Assembly (NCBI RefSeq): GCF_024137965.1
Contig: NZ_CP099975.1
Location: 1,674,001 to 1,738,000, forward strand
Reading direction: 5' to 3'
Length of the DNA: 64,000 nt
From: Halomonas sp. Y3
Lineage (GTDB): Bacteria > Pseudomonadota > Gammaproteobacteria > Pseudomonadales > Halomonadaceae
Shown here: one piece after another, positions 1 through 9,544 of the stretch
How the letters are laid out: each line of letters begins with the position of its first letter
Numbering within the stretch: the stretch's first letter is position 1
The notes under the pieces: generated by a model
Databases searched by the model: none
Told to the model about the DNA's origin: nothing
The model's input: the letters and a program-made list of their open reading frames with translations, nothing else
Translations under genes and position numbers: made by a program

Positions 1-1
1 C

Positions 2-250
2 ACCCTGAAGCTGACCGCCGCCGCTGCCTCCCTGGCCATTCTGGCCGGCTGTGCCTCCACCAGCGCTCTGGAAGAAGTCCGCCAGACCGCCGAGTCCGCA
101 CAGGCCGACGCTGCCGAAGCTCGCAGCATCGCCGTTCAGGCCCAGAACACCGCCAACCAGGCGCAGCGCGACGCCCAGGCGGCTCTGCAGATGTCCGAGC
201 AGAACCGCGACGAAATGAACCGCATGTTCCAGCGCTCCATGCAGAAGTAA
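2..250 (+). CDS. Lpp/OprI-type outer-membrane lipoprotein, 5' truncated
   Basis: The frame is open from the window edge and ends at TAA 248-250; only the first few residues are missing. It shows the end of a signal peptide with a lipobox (LAGC), then about 65 residues of alanine-rich heptads (QAD-AAEAR-IAVQAQ-TANQAQ) ending in a basic residue after RSMQK. This is the alanine-zipper layout of Lpp/OprI murein lipoproteins, which trimerise at the outer membrane; the terminal Lys is the usual attachment point to peptidoglycan. A strong hairpin follows. The nearby L,D-transpeptidase (minus strand) is of the class that makes this link, so a functional pairing is plausible but inferred. Confidence 0.8.
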   Translation, partial: TLKLTAAAASLAILAGCASTSALEEVRQTAESAQADAAEARSIAVQAQNTANQAQRDAQAALQMSEQNRDEMNRMFQRSMQK

Positions 251-298
251 TTCTGCCGGAGTGCCGGCGCTGCCCCGGGCAGCGATGGTTCTGCAATA

Positions 299-330
299 CG
301 AGAAGACCCCGCCACGGCGGGGTCTTCTCG
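299..330. terminator. bidirectional terminator between lpp-like gene and L,D-transpeptidase
   Basis: A perfect 14-bp inverted repeat (299-312 with 317-330, loop CACG) lies between two convergent genes. The stem is GC-rich at the tip and AG/CT-rich at the base. The downstream T-run is short, so the call rests on position and stem strength. Confidence 0.8.
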
Positions 331-359
331 TTATGGGATAAGGCGATCTCGCCAGACGG

Positions 360-1379
360 TTACCGCCCGCCGAGCTCAAGCTCCCCACCGAAGAGGCCAT
401 CCACTTCCGGTTCGACGGGAGTGGGCGCCTCGTCTGCCGTGTGCAGCAGCGAGACGATCAGGCCGTCGGGCTGCTCGATCAGGGTTCGCAGGCGGGCGTA
501 GTCTACCGGCGGCTGCTCGTCGCCGAAGGCGCGGGCCACCACCTCCACGGCGTTGAGCAGCGGCTCGAAGCTCGCCTCGTTCTCCTCCAGGGGCGGGAAG
601 GACTGGGCGTAGAGTACGCCGTCGTCGGACCAGCCGGCCTTGAAGGGCTGGTCGATGATATTGACCCGGGTGCCGCTGGGCACGCGCTCGTAGAGGGACT
701 CGATATCCTCCGGGAACATGCGGATGCAGCCGCGGCTGACGCGCATGCCGACGCCGTCCGGACGGTTGGTGCCGTGGATCAGGTAGCTGGGAATGCCGAG
801 CAGGATGGCGTGGCGACCCAGGGGGTTGTCCGGGCCGGGGGGCACCACGGCGGGGGGCGGCTCGCCCCGGGCGGCGGCCTCGGCACGCATGGAGCGGGGC
901 GGCGACCAGTGGGGGTCCTTCACCTTGACGGTGGTGCGGGTCACCCCCACCGGGGTGGAGAAGCCGTCGCGGCCCACGCTGATCGGGTAGCTCTCCACCA
1001 TGCCGGGAGCAGAGTAGTAGTAGAGCCGCATCTCGGAGAGGTTGATCACGATCCCCTCGCGTTCGGCGTCGGGCAGGATATGCCGGTTGGGGATCGTCAC
1101 CTCGGTGCCCGCGAAGGGGGCCCAGATGCTGACCTCCGGGTTGGCCATGCGGATCTCTTCATAGCCCACGTTATGGGTGCGGGCGAGGTCGACCAGGGTA
1201 TCCCCCTCCTGGACGGTGACCGTATAGCTCTCGCCGATCACGCTGCCCGTCTCGGGAAGCGGGAAGTGGCCGCGGGGCCACTCCCGCTCCTCGGCCAGGG
1301 CGCCGGAGGCGAGCAGGGCGGAGAGCCCCAGGGTGAGGGCGCAGCGGATGGTACGGCTGGCCAGTGTCGTGGTATTCAT
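360..1379 (-). CDS. L,D-transpeptidase (YkuD/ErfK family) with LysM domain
   Basis: Periplasmic enzyme that cross-links peptidoglycan or attaches lipoprotein to it, using a catalytic Cys. The 339-residue product has a signal peptide (about 1-29, ending ALA), a LysM domain (about 50-97; EGDTLVDLARTHNVGYEEI) and a YkuD domain with HGTNRPDGVGMRVSRGCIR, which carries the His and the catalytic Cys of the SxGCxR signature. An upstream in-frame start would add about 90 residues of low-quality sequence. ATG 1377-1379 is preferred because it places the signal peptide at the N-terminus and has AGAGAAG about 10 nt upstream. It resembles E. coli YbiS/ErfK; which paralogue it matches is uncertain. Confidence 0.9.
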   Translation of the reverse strand: MNTTTLASRTIRCALTLGLSALLASGALAEEREWPRGHFPLPETGSVIGESYTVTVQEGDTLVDLARTHNVGYEEIRMANPEVSIWAPFAGTEVTIPNRHILPDAEREGIVINLSEMRLYYYSAPGMVESYPISVGRDGFSTPVGVTRTTVKVKDPHWSPPRSMRAEAAARGEPPPAVVPPGPDNPLGRHAILLGIPSYLIHGTNRPDGVGMRVSRGCIRMFPEDIESLYERVPSGTRVNIIDQPFKAGWSDDGVLYAQSFPPLEENEASFEPLLNAVEVVARAFGDEQPPVDYARLRTLIEQPDGLIVSLLHTADEAPTPVEPEVDGLFGGELELGGR

Positions 1380-1548
1380 CAACGTCGTTCTTCTCTGCAG
1401 GCCGTCGACGGGGTCGACGTCAACCATCACGAAGGGGGCCCGGCGCTCCCTGCCTGGCTCCGCTGAATATCGGGTGCGACGAAACGTCTTGCCGACAGTA
1501 TAGATTGCCCTGAGACGCGGCGGTTCGCCACTCTTTTGGAGACGGCGC

Positions 1549-4500
1549 TCAGGCCGCCTGGGCCTTGCGGTTGAGGGTCTCCAGCAGCTGCTCCACGGCC
1601 TGGAAGCGTGCCTCCTCCTGCGCCATGGCCGCCTGGAAGCGCAGGGTATCGGCACCATCCAGGCGGTAGCGCTCCGGGGAGGTCTGGATCAGCGTCACCA
1701 GGGTCAGCGGGTCGACTCGGGTCTCGCCGCCGAAGATCACCCGGCCGCGTTCGGGGCCCGCCTCCAGCCGGGTGATGCCCAGCCGCTCGGCGCGCTGGCG
1801 CAGCTTCGTCTGGCGCAGCAGGGTCTTCACCGGTGCCGGCAGCAGCCCGAAGCGGTCGATCATCTCCACCTGCAGCTCCTTGAGCTCCCCCTCGTCGGCG
1901 GCGCTGGCGATGCGCTTGTACATCACCAGGCGCTGCTGGACGTCGGGGAGGTAGTCGCCCGGGATCAGCGCCGGCAGGTTGAGGCTGACCTCAACGCCCT
2001 CGTCCAGGGGCGCCTCGATATTGGGCGTCCTGCCGGCGCGAATCGCCGCCACGGCGCGGTCGAGCATCTCCATGTAGAGGCCGTAGCCGATCGCCTCCAT
2101 CTGGCCGCTCTGCTCCTCGCCGAGCAGCTCGCCGGCGCCGCGGATCTCCATGTCGTGGCTCGCCAGGGTGAAGCCGGCGCCCAGATCCTCCGCCTCGCCG
2201 ATCGCCTCCAGGCGCTTGATGGCGTCCCGGGTCATCGCCTTGGGCGGCGGGGTGAGCAGGTAGGCGTAGGCCTGGTGGTGGCTGCGGCCGACCCGGCCGC
2301 GCAGCTGGTGCAGCTGGGCCAGGCCGAACTTGTCGGCGCGCTCGATGATGATGGTGTTGGCGCTGGGTACGTCGATGCCGGTCTCGATGATGGTGGAGCA
2401 GACCAGCACGTTGAAGCGCTTGTGGTAGAAGTCCGACATCACCCTTTCCAGCGCCCGCTCCGGCAGCTGGCCATGAGCCACGCCGACCCGGGCTTCCGGC
2501 ACCAGCTCGCGGATCGTCTCGGCGGCGGTCTCGATGGTCTTGACCTCGTTGTGCAGGAAGTAGACCTGGCCGCCGCGCAGGATCTCGCGCAGCAGCGCCT
2601 CCTTGATCACCGCCTCCTCCCGGCGCTGCACGAAGGTCTTCACCGAGAGACGTCGCGCCGGCGGGGTGGCGATGATGGAGAGGTCGCGGATGCCGCTCAT
2701 GGCCATGTTCAGGGTGCGGGGGATCGGCGTGGCGGTCATGGTGAGGATGTCCACCTCGGCGCGCAGGCTCTTCAGGCGCTCCTTCTGGGCCACCCCGAAG
2801 CGGTGCTCCTCGTCGATGATCAGCAGGCCCATCTTCGGCAGCTTCATGGACTTCGAGAGCAGCTTGTGGGTGCCGATGACGATATCGGCCTGGCCCTCCT
2901 CGATGCGCTTCATGGCCGCCGACTGCCCCTTGCCGGCGGTGAAGCGCGAGACCAGCTCGATGTTCACCGCGGTATCGGCGAAGCGGTCGCGGAAGTTCTC
3001 GTAGTGCTGGCGGGCGAGGAGGGTGGTGGGCACCAGCACCACCACCTGGCGGCCCGAGTGCACGGCGAGGAAGGCGGCGCGCATGGCCACTTCGGTCTTG
3101 CCGAAGCCGACGTCGCCGCAGACCACCCGGTCCATGGGGCGCGGGGCGCTCATGTCGGCGATCACCGCCTCGATGGCGGCGCGCTGGTCCGGGGTCTCCT
3201 CGAAGGGGAAGGCGGCGGCGAAGCGGGCGTACTCGGCGTCGGGCACCGCGCAGGCGAAGCCCTCCCGGGCCTCTCGCCGGGCGTAGATGTCGAGCAGCTC
3301 GGCGGCGGTGTCGCGAATCTTCTCGGCGGCCCGCTTCCTGGCCTTCTCCCACTGGTCGGAGCCGAGACGATGCAGAGGGGCGAGCTCGTCGTCGGCCCCG
3401 GCGTAGCGCGAAATCAGATGCAGGCTCTCCACCGGCACGTAGAGCTTCGCCCCTTCGGCGTACTCCAGGGTCACGAACTCCGCGGCCTGGCCGCCGGCGT
3501 CGAGGGTCTCCAGGCCCCGGTAGCGGCCGACGCCGTGGGTCTGGTGGACCACCGGGGCGCCGGGGCGCAGCTCCGAGAGGTGGCGGATCGCCAGGGCGTC
3601 GGCGTCGGTGGCCTTCTCCCGGCGCCGGCTCTGGCGAACCACCTCGCCGTAGAGCTCGGACTCGGTGATCACGGCGAGGTCCGGCTCGCTGAGCCAGAGA
3701 CCGGCGGCGAGCTCCCCCTCGGTGATGGCATGGCGGGCGTCGCCGGCCAGGAAGTCGGCGAAATCCTCCACGTGGGGCAGGGCGAGGTGCAGTGGGGCCA
3801 GGGCCTCCTCCAGCGCCTCCCGACGCCCCCGGGACTCGGCCACGAAGAGGACGCGGGTCGCGGCGTGCTCGCCCAGAAAGGCCGAGAGAGCCGCCAGGGG
3901 CTCCTTGGCCCGGGCGTTGATACTCATCTCCGGCAGCGGCTGGGTCAGCGGCGCCAGGGCGTGGCGATGGCCGCTCTCCTCGGTCAGCTCGACCCGGGGG
4001 TGGCGCTTGATGGCGCCGAACAGCTCGGCCACCGGCAGGAAGGCGCGGTGGGGGGGCAGCAGCGGCCGGGTGGGGTCGACGCCGAGGTTCTCGAAGCGGC
4101 TCTCGATGGCGCGCCAGTGGTGCTCCGCCGCGGCGTAGGCGTCGGGGAGCAGGGCCACCCGGGTGCCCTCGGCCAGGTGGTCGAAGAGGGTGGCGGTCTC
4201 GTCGAAGAAGAGCGGCAGGTACTGCTCGAGGCCGGGGGAGGGGATCCCCTTGAGCGCATCCACGTAGAGGGGGCACTGGCGCGGGTCCACGTCGAAGAGG
4301 GTCTCGAACCCCTCCCGGAAGCAGGCGATGGCGGAGCGCGACAGCGAATACTCATGGGCGGGCAGCAGCTCGATGCGTTCGACCTTCTCGGCGCTGCGCT
4401 GGGTGTCCGGGTCGAAGGTGCGCAGGGTGTCGATCTCGTCATCGAACAGATCGATGCGCAGCGGCGCCTCCACCCCCATGGGGAAGAGGTCGATGATGGC

Positions 4501-4998
4501 GCCGCGCAGGGCGTACTCGCCGGGTTCGAAGACGGTCTCTACCGCCCGGTAGCCGGCCCGGGAGAGCGCTTCCCGAAAGCGCTCACGGTCGAGGGTCTGG
4601 CCCACCTCCAGGGTCAGCACCCGCCCGGCGATGTACGCCACCGGCGGCAGGCGCTGCATCAGGGTGTTGATGGGCACCAGCACGATGCCGTGCTCGCCGT
4701 CCTGCAGCCGGCGCAGGGTGCGCAGCCGCGCCGAGACGATGTCCTGATGGGGCGAGAAGCTGTCGTAGGGCAGCGTTTCCCAGTCGGGGAAGGGGAGCAC
4801 CGGCCGGCGGCCGTAGAAGGCCAGCTCGCTCTCCAGGCGCAGGGCCTGGGCGGTGTCGGCGGTGATCACCAGCAGGGGGGCGTCCTGGGCCAGGCGCGTC
4901 AGGGCCAGGGCGCTGGCGCTGCCCTGGGGAGCCTGCCAGTAGAGGGTGTCGCGCATACCTTCAGGGCGCGGCGGGTCCAGCGGCGAGAAGTTGGGCAT
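1549..4998 (-). CDS. mfd: transcription-repair coupling factor Mfd
   Basis: ATP-dependent translocase that removes RNA polymerase stalled at DNA lesions and recruits UvrA. The product is 1149 residues, the usual Mfd length. The order is an N-terminal UvrB-like module, a CarD-like RNA-polymerase interaction domain (about 470-580; HQTHGVGRYRGLE), RecG-like helicase motors with Walker A GDVGFGKTE (about 626) and DEEH box (about 727), the motif GRVGRSHHQAYAYLL, and a C-terminal regulatory domain. The start at 4996-4998 (MPNFSPLD) is chosen because the longer open frame upstream reads antisense into gap. It is transcribed divergently from gap. Confidence 0.97.
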   Translation of the reverse strand: MPNFSPLDPPRPEGMRDTLYWQAPQGSASALALTRLAQDAPLLVITADTAQALRLESELAFYGRRPVLPFPDWETLPYDSFSPHQDIVSARLRTLRRLQDGEHGIVLVPINTLMQRLPPVAYIAGRVLTLEVGQTLDRERFREALSRAGYRAVETVFEPGEYALRGAIIDLFPMGVEAPLRIDLFDDEIDTLRTFDPDTQRSAEKVERIELLPAHEYSLSRSAIACFREGFETLFDVDPRQCPLYVDALKGIPSPGLEQYLPLFFDETATLFDHLAEGTRVALLPDAYAAAEHHWRAIESRFENLGVDPTRPLLPPHRAFLPVAELFGAIKRHPRVELTEESGHRHALAPLTQPLPEMSINARAKEPLAALSAFLGEHAATRVLFVAESRGRREALEEALAPLHLALPHVEDFADFLAGDARHAITEGELAAGLWLSEPDLAVITESELYGEVVRQSRRREKATDADALAIRHLSELRPGAPVVHQTHGVGRYRGLETLDAGGQAAEFVTLEYAEGAKLYVPVESLHLISRYAGADDELAPLHRLGSDQWEKARKRAAEKIRDTAAELLDIYARREAREGFACAVPDAEYARFAAAFPFEETPDQRAAIEAVIADMSAPRPMDRVVCGDVGFGKTEVAMRAAFLAVHSGRQVVVLVPTTLLARQHYENFRDRFADTAVNIELVSRFTAGKGQSAAMKRIEEGQADIVIGTHKLLSKSMKLPKMGLLIIDEEHRFGVAQKERLKSLRAEVDILTMTATPIPRTLNMAMSGIRDLSIIATPPARRLSVKTFVQRREEAVIKEALLREILRGGQVYFLHNEVKTIETAAETIRELVPEARVGVAHGQLPERALERVMSDFYHKRFNVLVCSTIIETGIDVPSANTIIIERADKFGLAQLHQLRGRVGRSHHQAYAYLLTPPPKAMTRDAIKRLEAIGEAEDLGAGFTLASHDMEIRGAGELLGEEQSGQMEAIGYGLYMEMLDRAVAAIRAGRTPNIEAPLDEGVEVSLNLPALIPGDYLPDVQQRLVMYKRIASAADEGELKELQVEMIDRFGLLPAPVKTLLRQTKLRQRAERLGITRLEAGPERGRVIFGGETRVDPLTLVTLIQTSPERYRLDGADTLRFQAAMAQEEARFQAVEQLLETLNRKAQAA

Positions 4999-5125
4999 GG
5001 TCACGTCGGTCGGCTTATGGACGGGCTTGGAAAGGAGGCATGATAGCAGATCGCGTCGGGCCTCCGGCCTGTAGTCAAGAGGCGCTTCCTGTAACGTTGC
5101 TACAGCGGCTGCGACCATCCTTCGA

Positions 5126-5153
5126 TTGACCCCGGGGGCTGGCTCCGGATAAT
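5126..5153 (+). promoter_or_regulatory. sigma-70 promoter of gap
   Basis: TTGACC (5126-5131) and GATAAT (5148-5153) are separated by 16 bp, close to the sigma-70 consensus. Transcription would begin around 5160. The in-frame ATG at 5152 overlaps the -10 box, so it cannot be the translation start of this transcript. Confidence 0.7.
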
Positions 5154-5190
5154 GGCCGCGAACTTCCAACCCCCACCAGTGAGGCCGCAC

Positions 5191-6654
5191 GTGAGTCAGC
5201 AACCCTCCGATACCGTCTTCCAGGAATGGCACGACAACCAGGCGCTTGCCGAGCAGATGATCCCGATGATCGGTAGGCTCTACCGTCATAACAACGTGGT
5301 CACCACCCTCTACGGGCGCTCGCTCTTCAATCGCAGCGTGATCCGCATCCTGAAGGACCACCGCTTCGTGCGGAAGGTCGAGGGGACCGAGCTCTCCGTC
5401 CAGGACACCTACCCGCTGGTCCAGGCGATGACCGAGCTCAACCTGGGGCCGGCCCACGTCGACGTGGGCAAGCTGGGGGTAGCCTTCAAGAAGCAGGGCG
5501 GCGGCGACGCCGTGGCCTTCCTGCGCAAGGAGCTGGCCGAGATCGTCGACAAGCAGGACGCTGCCGGCAATAACGGCGAGCCCCAGGACGTGGTGCTCTA
5601 CGGCTTCGGTCGCATCGGCCGCCTGCTGGCCCGGGTGCTGGTGGAGAAGGCCGGCGGCGGCAACCTGCTGCGCCTGCGCGCCATCGTCGTGCGCGGCCGC
5701 GGCGATATCGCCAAGGACCTGGAGAAGCGCGCCAGCCTGCTGCGCCGCGACTCCGTCCACGGCCCCTTCGACGGCACCATCAGCGTCGACGCCGAGGCGC
5801 GCACCATCACCGCCAACGGCAACGTCATCCAGGTGATCTACGCCGACTCTCCCGCCGAGATCGACTACACCGCCTACGGCATCGACAACGCCGTGGTGGT
5901 GGACAACACCGGCATCTGGCGCGACGAGGCCGGCCTCGGCCAGCACCTGCAGTGCAAGGGCGCGGCCAAGGCGCTGCTCACCGCGCCGGGCAAGGGCGAT
6001 ATCAAGAACATCGTCTACGGCATCAACCACGGCGATATCAGCGCCGACGACAGCATTCTCTCCGCGGCCTCCTGTACCACCAATGCCATCGTGCCGGTGC
6101 TCAAGGTGCTCAACGACGAGTTCGGCGTCGAGCACGGCCACGTGGAGACGGTGCACGCCTACACGAATGACCAGAACCTGATCGACAACTACCACAAGGG
6201 TGACCGCCGCGGCCGCAGCGCACCGCTCAACATGGTGCTGACCGAGACCGGCGCCGCCAAGGCCGTCTCCAAGGCGCTGCCGGAGCTGACCGGCAAGCTG
6301 ACCGGCAACGCCATCCGCGTGCCGACCCCCAACGTCTCCATGGCGATCCTCAACCTGCGCCTGGAGAAGGAGACCGACGCCGAGTCCCTCAACGACTTCC
6401 TGCGCCGCATGTCCCTGGACTCTCCCTTCCAGAAGCAGATCGACTTCGTCGACTCCCCGGAGGTGGTCTCCACCGATTTCGTCGGCAACCGCCACGCCGG
6501 TATCGTCGACGCCAAGGCGACCATCGCCAACGGCAAGAACGCCGTCCTCTACGTCTGGTACGACAACGAGTTTGGCTACAGCTGCCAGGTGGTGCGCATC
6601 CTGCAGCACATCTCCAACGTGCACTTCCTCAAGCTGCCCCGCGTCGGCGCCTGA
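5191..6654 (+). CDS. gap: glyceraldehyde-3-phosphate dehydrogenase, long form
   Basis: Oxidises glyceraldehyde-3-phosphate with NAD(P) and phosphate in central carbon metabolism. From GTG 5191 the product is 487 residues, the length I recall for the long Pseudomonas GAPDH. It has an N-terminal extension of about 130 residues, then the Rossmann start VVLYGFGRIGRLLARVL, catalytic Cys295 in SCTTN, and the C-terminal WYDNEFGYSCQVVR signature. GTG 5191 has GTGAGG six bases upstream. The upstream ATG 5152 lies inside the -10 box. A terminator follows. The gene sits between mfd and nqrA. Confidence 0.93.
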   Translation: MSQQPSDTVFQEWHDNQALAEQMIPMIGRLYRHNNVVTTLYGRSLFNRSVIRILKDHRFVRKVEGTELSVQDTYPLVQAMTELNLGPAHVDVGKLGVAFKKQGGGDAVAFLRKELAEIVDKQDAAGNNGEPQDVVLYGFGRIGRLLARVLVEKAGGGNLLRLRAIVVRGRGDIAKDLEKRASLLRRDSVHGPFDGTISVDAEARTITANGNVIQVIYADSPAEIDYTAYGIDNAVVVDNTGIWRDEAGLGQHLQCKGAAKALLTAPGKGDIKNIVYGINHGDISADDSILSAASCTTNAIVPVLKVLNDEFGVEHGHVETVHAYTNDQNLIDNYHKGDRRGRSAPLNMVLTETGAAKAVSKALPELTGKLTGNAIRVPTPNVSMAILNLRLEKETDAESLNDFLRRMSLDSPFQKQIDFVDSPEVVSTDFVGNRHAGIVDAKATIANGKNAVLYVWYDNEFGYSCQVVRILQHISNVHFLKLPRVGA

Positions 6655-6702
6655 GCCCTCGACGGCCGCTCGACGGTGAGCGGCTGACGACGCAGCGAGA
6701 TC

Positions 6703-6736
6703 AACCCCTGCCGGACCTGTCCGGCGGGGGTTTTCG
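6703..6736 (+). terminator. Rho-independent terminator after gap
   Basis: The inverted repeat CCCCTGCCGGA / TCCGGCGGGGG has one T-G wobble, a CCTG loop and a following TTTT. It is a typical intrinsic terminator 50 bp after the gap stop codon. Confidence 0.85.
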
Positions 6737-6812
6737 CATTGGGGCGGGGGAGGCGAGCCGCTGCGACACTGCGTCGCTTGCCATGGATCATCCCTTGCGA
6801 CCTTCGCTCAGG

Positions 6813-6841
6813 TAGTCAGGGCTCGGCCTTGTCTTTATAAT
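6813..6841 (+). promoter_or_regulatory. candidate promoter of the nqr operon
   Basis: TAGTCA (6813-6818) and a perfect TATAAT (6836-6841) have 17-bp spacing. The 314-bp region 6655-6968 otherwise holds the gap terminator and a leader of about 120 nt. That leader contains two TTCGAA palindromes (6911-6916, 6921-6926) exactly 10 bp apart, a possible operator. Confidence 0.5.
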
Positions 6842-6968
6842 ACGGGGGATTTTTCGGGGTGGTTCGGGCAGTGCCCGGGCCTGACTGGTAACGTACTGAA
6901 AGCACAATAATTCGAATCCATTCGAACCCCTTTCCTTCGTATATCCGATCCATCAACTGGGCGAGACT

Positions 6969-8318
6969 ATGATCGAAGTCAAGAAAGGCCTGGATCTCCC
7001 CATCACGGGAGCGCCCGAGCAGCGCATCGAGGATGCGCGCCCGGTGCGTCACGTGGCGATCCTGGGCACCGACTACGTCGGCATGAAGCCGACCATGGAG
7101 GTCAAGGAGGGAGACAAGGTAAAGCTGGGCCAGCTGCTCTTTACCGACAAGAAGATCGATGGCGTGCGCTTCACCGCTCCCGCGGCGGGCGAGGTGGTCG
7201 CCATCAACCGTGGCGAGAAGCGTCGCCTGCTCTCGGTGGTGATCAAGGTCGACGAGACCGAGGAAGCCGTCGAGTTCAAGGCCCACGGCCGTGAGGCGCT
7301 CGAGAGCCTCGAGCGCCAGGCGGTGGTCGACCAGCTGGTCGAGTCAGGCCTCTGGACCGCGCTGCGTACCCGCCCCTACTCGCGCACCCCGGCCGTCGAT
7401 GGCGTCCCCTCCGACATCTTCGTCACCGCCATCGACACCCATCCGCTGGCCGCCGACCCGGCCAAGGTCATCAACGAGCAGCCCCAGGCCTTCGAGGATG
7501 GCCTCAAGGTGCTGGCTCGCCTGACCGAAGGCAAGGTGTTCCTCTGCACCGGCCCCGACAGCAGCGTGCCCGGCGGCAATATCAGCGGCGTCCAGGCCCA
7601 GACCTTTGCCGGTCCGCATCCGGCCGGCCTGGTGGGTACCCATATCCACTACCTGTCGCCCGTGGGCCTGCATAAGCGGGTCTGGCACATCGGCTATCAG
7701 GACGTCATCGCCTTCGGCAAGCTCTTCACCGAGGGCAAGCTGGATATGAATCGCGTCGTCGCCGTGGGTGGCCCCCGCGCCGAGAAGCCCCGCCTGCTGC
7801 GTACCCGCATCGGCGCCAGCACCGAGGAGCTTCTGGCCGGTGAGGTTGTCGAACCCGAGGAGACCCGCGTGATCTCCGGCTCTGTCTTCTCCGGCTTCGC
7901 CTGCGAAGGCAGCCTGCGCTACCTGGGGCGTTTCCACAGCCAGTTCAGCCTCCTCGAAGAGGGCAACAAGCGCCTCTTCATGGGCTGGCTCTCCCCGGGC
8001 AAGAACCGCCACTCGGTGATGGGCATCTACCTGTCCAAGCTCACCGGCCTCAAGGACTACGCGCCGACCACCTCCACCAACGGCTCCGAGCGTGCCATGG
8101 TGCCGGTGGGGGCCTACGAGACCGTGATGCCGCTGGACGTCCTGCCCACCCAGCTGCTGCGCTCCCTGATTGTCGGTGACATCGAGACGGCCATGGATCT
8201 GGGCTGTCTGGAGCTGGATGAAGAGGACCTGGCCTTGTGCACCTACGTCTGCCCCGGCAAGTACGAGTACGGTCCCATCCTGCGTGACAACCTCACCACG
8301 ATCGAGAAAGAGGCCTGA
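6969..8318 (+). CDS. nqrA: Na+-translocating NADH:quinone reductase subunit A
   Basis: Peripheral cytoplasmic subunit of the six-subunit Na+-NQR complex, which couples NADH oxidation by ubiquinone to sodium export. The 449 residues match the family length. The N-terminus ([18 protein letters not shown]) and the barrel-sandwich-like segment ([20 protein letters not shown]) are typical of NqrA. It is the first gene of nqrABCDEF-apbE-nqrM, and its stop shares one base with the start of nqrB. Confidence 0.97.
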   Translation: MIEVKKGLDLPITGAPEQRIEDARPVRHVAILGTDYVGMKPTMEVKEGDKVKLGQLLFTDKKIDGVRFTAPAAGEVVAINRGEKRRLLSVVIKVDETEEAVEFKAHGREALESLERQAVVDQLVESGLWTALRTRPYSRTPAVDGVPSDIFVTAIDTHPLAADPAKVINEQPQAFEDGLKVLARLTEGKVFLCTGPDSSVPGGNISGVQAQTFAGPHPAGLVGTHIHYLSPVGLHKRVWHIGYQDVIAFGKLFTEGKLDMNRVVAVGGPRAEKPRLLRTRIGASTEELLAGEVVEPEETRVISGSVFSGFACEGSLRYLGRFHSQFSLLEEGNKRLFMGWLSPGKNRHSVMGIYLSKLTGLKDYAPTTSTNGSERAMVPVGAYETVMPLDVLPTQLLRSLIVGDIETAMDLGCLELDEEDLALCTYVCPGKYEYGPILRDNLTTIEKEA

Positions 8319-9544
8319 TGATGGGTATTCGACAGACACTCGACAATCTCGAGCCGCACTTCCACAAGGGCGGCAAGTACGAGAAGTTCTATCCCCTCTA
8401 CGAGGCGGTAGATACGGTCTTCTACTCCCCACCCAGCGTGGCCAAGACCACCGCCCACGTGCGTGACGGCGTGGACCTCAAGCGGATCATGATCACCGTC
8501 TGGATGTGCACCTTCCCGGCGATGTTCTTCGGCATGTGGGCCGCCGGCTGGCAGGCCAACTCCGCCATCGCCGACGGCTATGCCTCCATGGCGGGCTGGC
8601 GCGAGGCGATCATGATGACCCTGGCCTCCGGGCACGATCCGGGTAGCCTGTGGGCCAACTTCGTGCTCGGCGCCACCTACTTCCTGCCGATCTATCTGGT
8701 GACCTTCGCGGTCGGCGGCTTCTGGGAAGTGCTGTTTGCCGTCAAGCGCGGCCACGAGGTCAACGAAGGCTTCTTCGTCACCTCCGTGCTCTACGCCCTG
8801 ATCCTGCCGGCCACCATCCCGCTGTGGCAGGTGGCGCTCGGCATCACCTTCGGCGTGGTGATCGGCAAGGAGATCTTCGGCGGTACCGGCAAGAACTTCC
8901 TCAACCCGGCGCTCACCGGCCGCGCCTTCCTCTACTTCGCGTACCCGGCGCAGATCTCCGGTGATGCGGTATGGGTGGCAGCCGACGGCTACACCGGCGC
9001 GACCGCGCTCTCCATCGCCTTCCAGGACGGCATGGCCGCCCTGACCAGCACCTACAGCTGGTGGGACGCCTTCCTGGGCTTCATCCCGGGCTCCGTGGGT
9101 GAGGTCTCGACCCTGGCCATCTTCATCGGGGCAGCGGTACTGCTCTGGACACGCATCGCCTCCTGGCGAATCATGCTTGGGGTCTTCCTCGGCATGGTAG
9201 CGACCAGCGCGCTCTTCAACCTGATCGGCTCCGACACCAACCCGATGTTCGCCATGCCCTGGTACTGGCACCTGGTGATCGGCGGCTTCGCCTTCGGCAT
9301 GGTGTTCATGGCCACCGACCCGGTGTCTGCCGCCATGACCAACAACGGCCGCCTGCTGTTCGGTGCGCTGATCGGCGTGATGACCGTGCTGATCCGCGTC
9401 GTGAACCCGGCCTTCCCGGAAGGCATCATGCTGGCGATCCTCTTCGCCAACCTGTTCGCGCCGCTCATCGATCACTTCTTTGTTCAGGCCAACATCAAGC
9501 GCCGTAAGCTGCGCACCGGTGCACCGGCCGAGGAGACTGCCTGA
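8318..9544 (+). CDS. nqrB: Na+-NQR subunit B, flavoprotein
   Basis: Integral membrane subunit carrying covalent FMN and riboflavin; part of the sodium path. It has 408 residues with about ten hydrophobic segments. The flavinylation motif DGYTGATAL places FMN on Thr229, equivalent to Thr236 of Vibrio. The start could be 8318 or the adjacent ATG 8321. It overlaps nqrA by one base and nqrC by one base, consistent with translational coupling. Confidence 0.97.
   Translation: MMGIRQTLDNLEPHFHKGGKYEKFYPLYEAVDTVFYSPPSVAKTTAHVRDGVDLKRIMITVWMCTFPAMFFGMWAAGWQANSAIADGYASMAGWREAIMMTLASGHDPGSLWANFVLGATYFLPIYLVTFAVGGFWEVLFAVKRGHEVNEGFFVTSVLYALILPATIPLWQVALGITFGVVIGKEIFGGTGKNFLNPALTGRAFLYFAYPAQISGDAVWVAADGYTGATALSIAFQDGMAALTSTYSWWDAFLGFIPGSVGEVSTLAIFIGAAVLLWTRIASWRIMLGVFLGMVATSALFNLIGSDTNPMFAMPWYWHLVIGGFAFGMVFMATDPVSAAMTNNGRLLFGALIGVMTVLIRVVNPAFPEGIMLAILFANLFAPLIDHFFVQANIKRRKLRTGAPAEETA

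Noticed and set aside
1380-1658. 93-residue N-terminal extension of the L,D-transpeptidase
   Set aside because: It would bury the signal peptide internally, is Arg-rich, and overlaps the 3' end of mfd.
2155-5043. Very long plus-strand open frame across mfd
   Set aside because: It is antisense to a complete, motif-rich mfd. Its translation is low-complexity Gly/Ala/Arg/His sequence typical of the complement of GC-rich coding DNA. Similar antisense frames over leuS, the MATE gene, purF and the acyl-CoA genes were dropped for the same reason.
5152-5190. 39-bp N-terminal extension of gap from ATG 5152
   Set aside because: The ATG lies inside the -10 promoter element and gives a non-family N-terminus.
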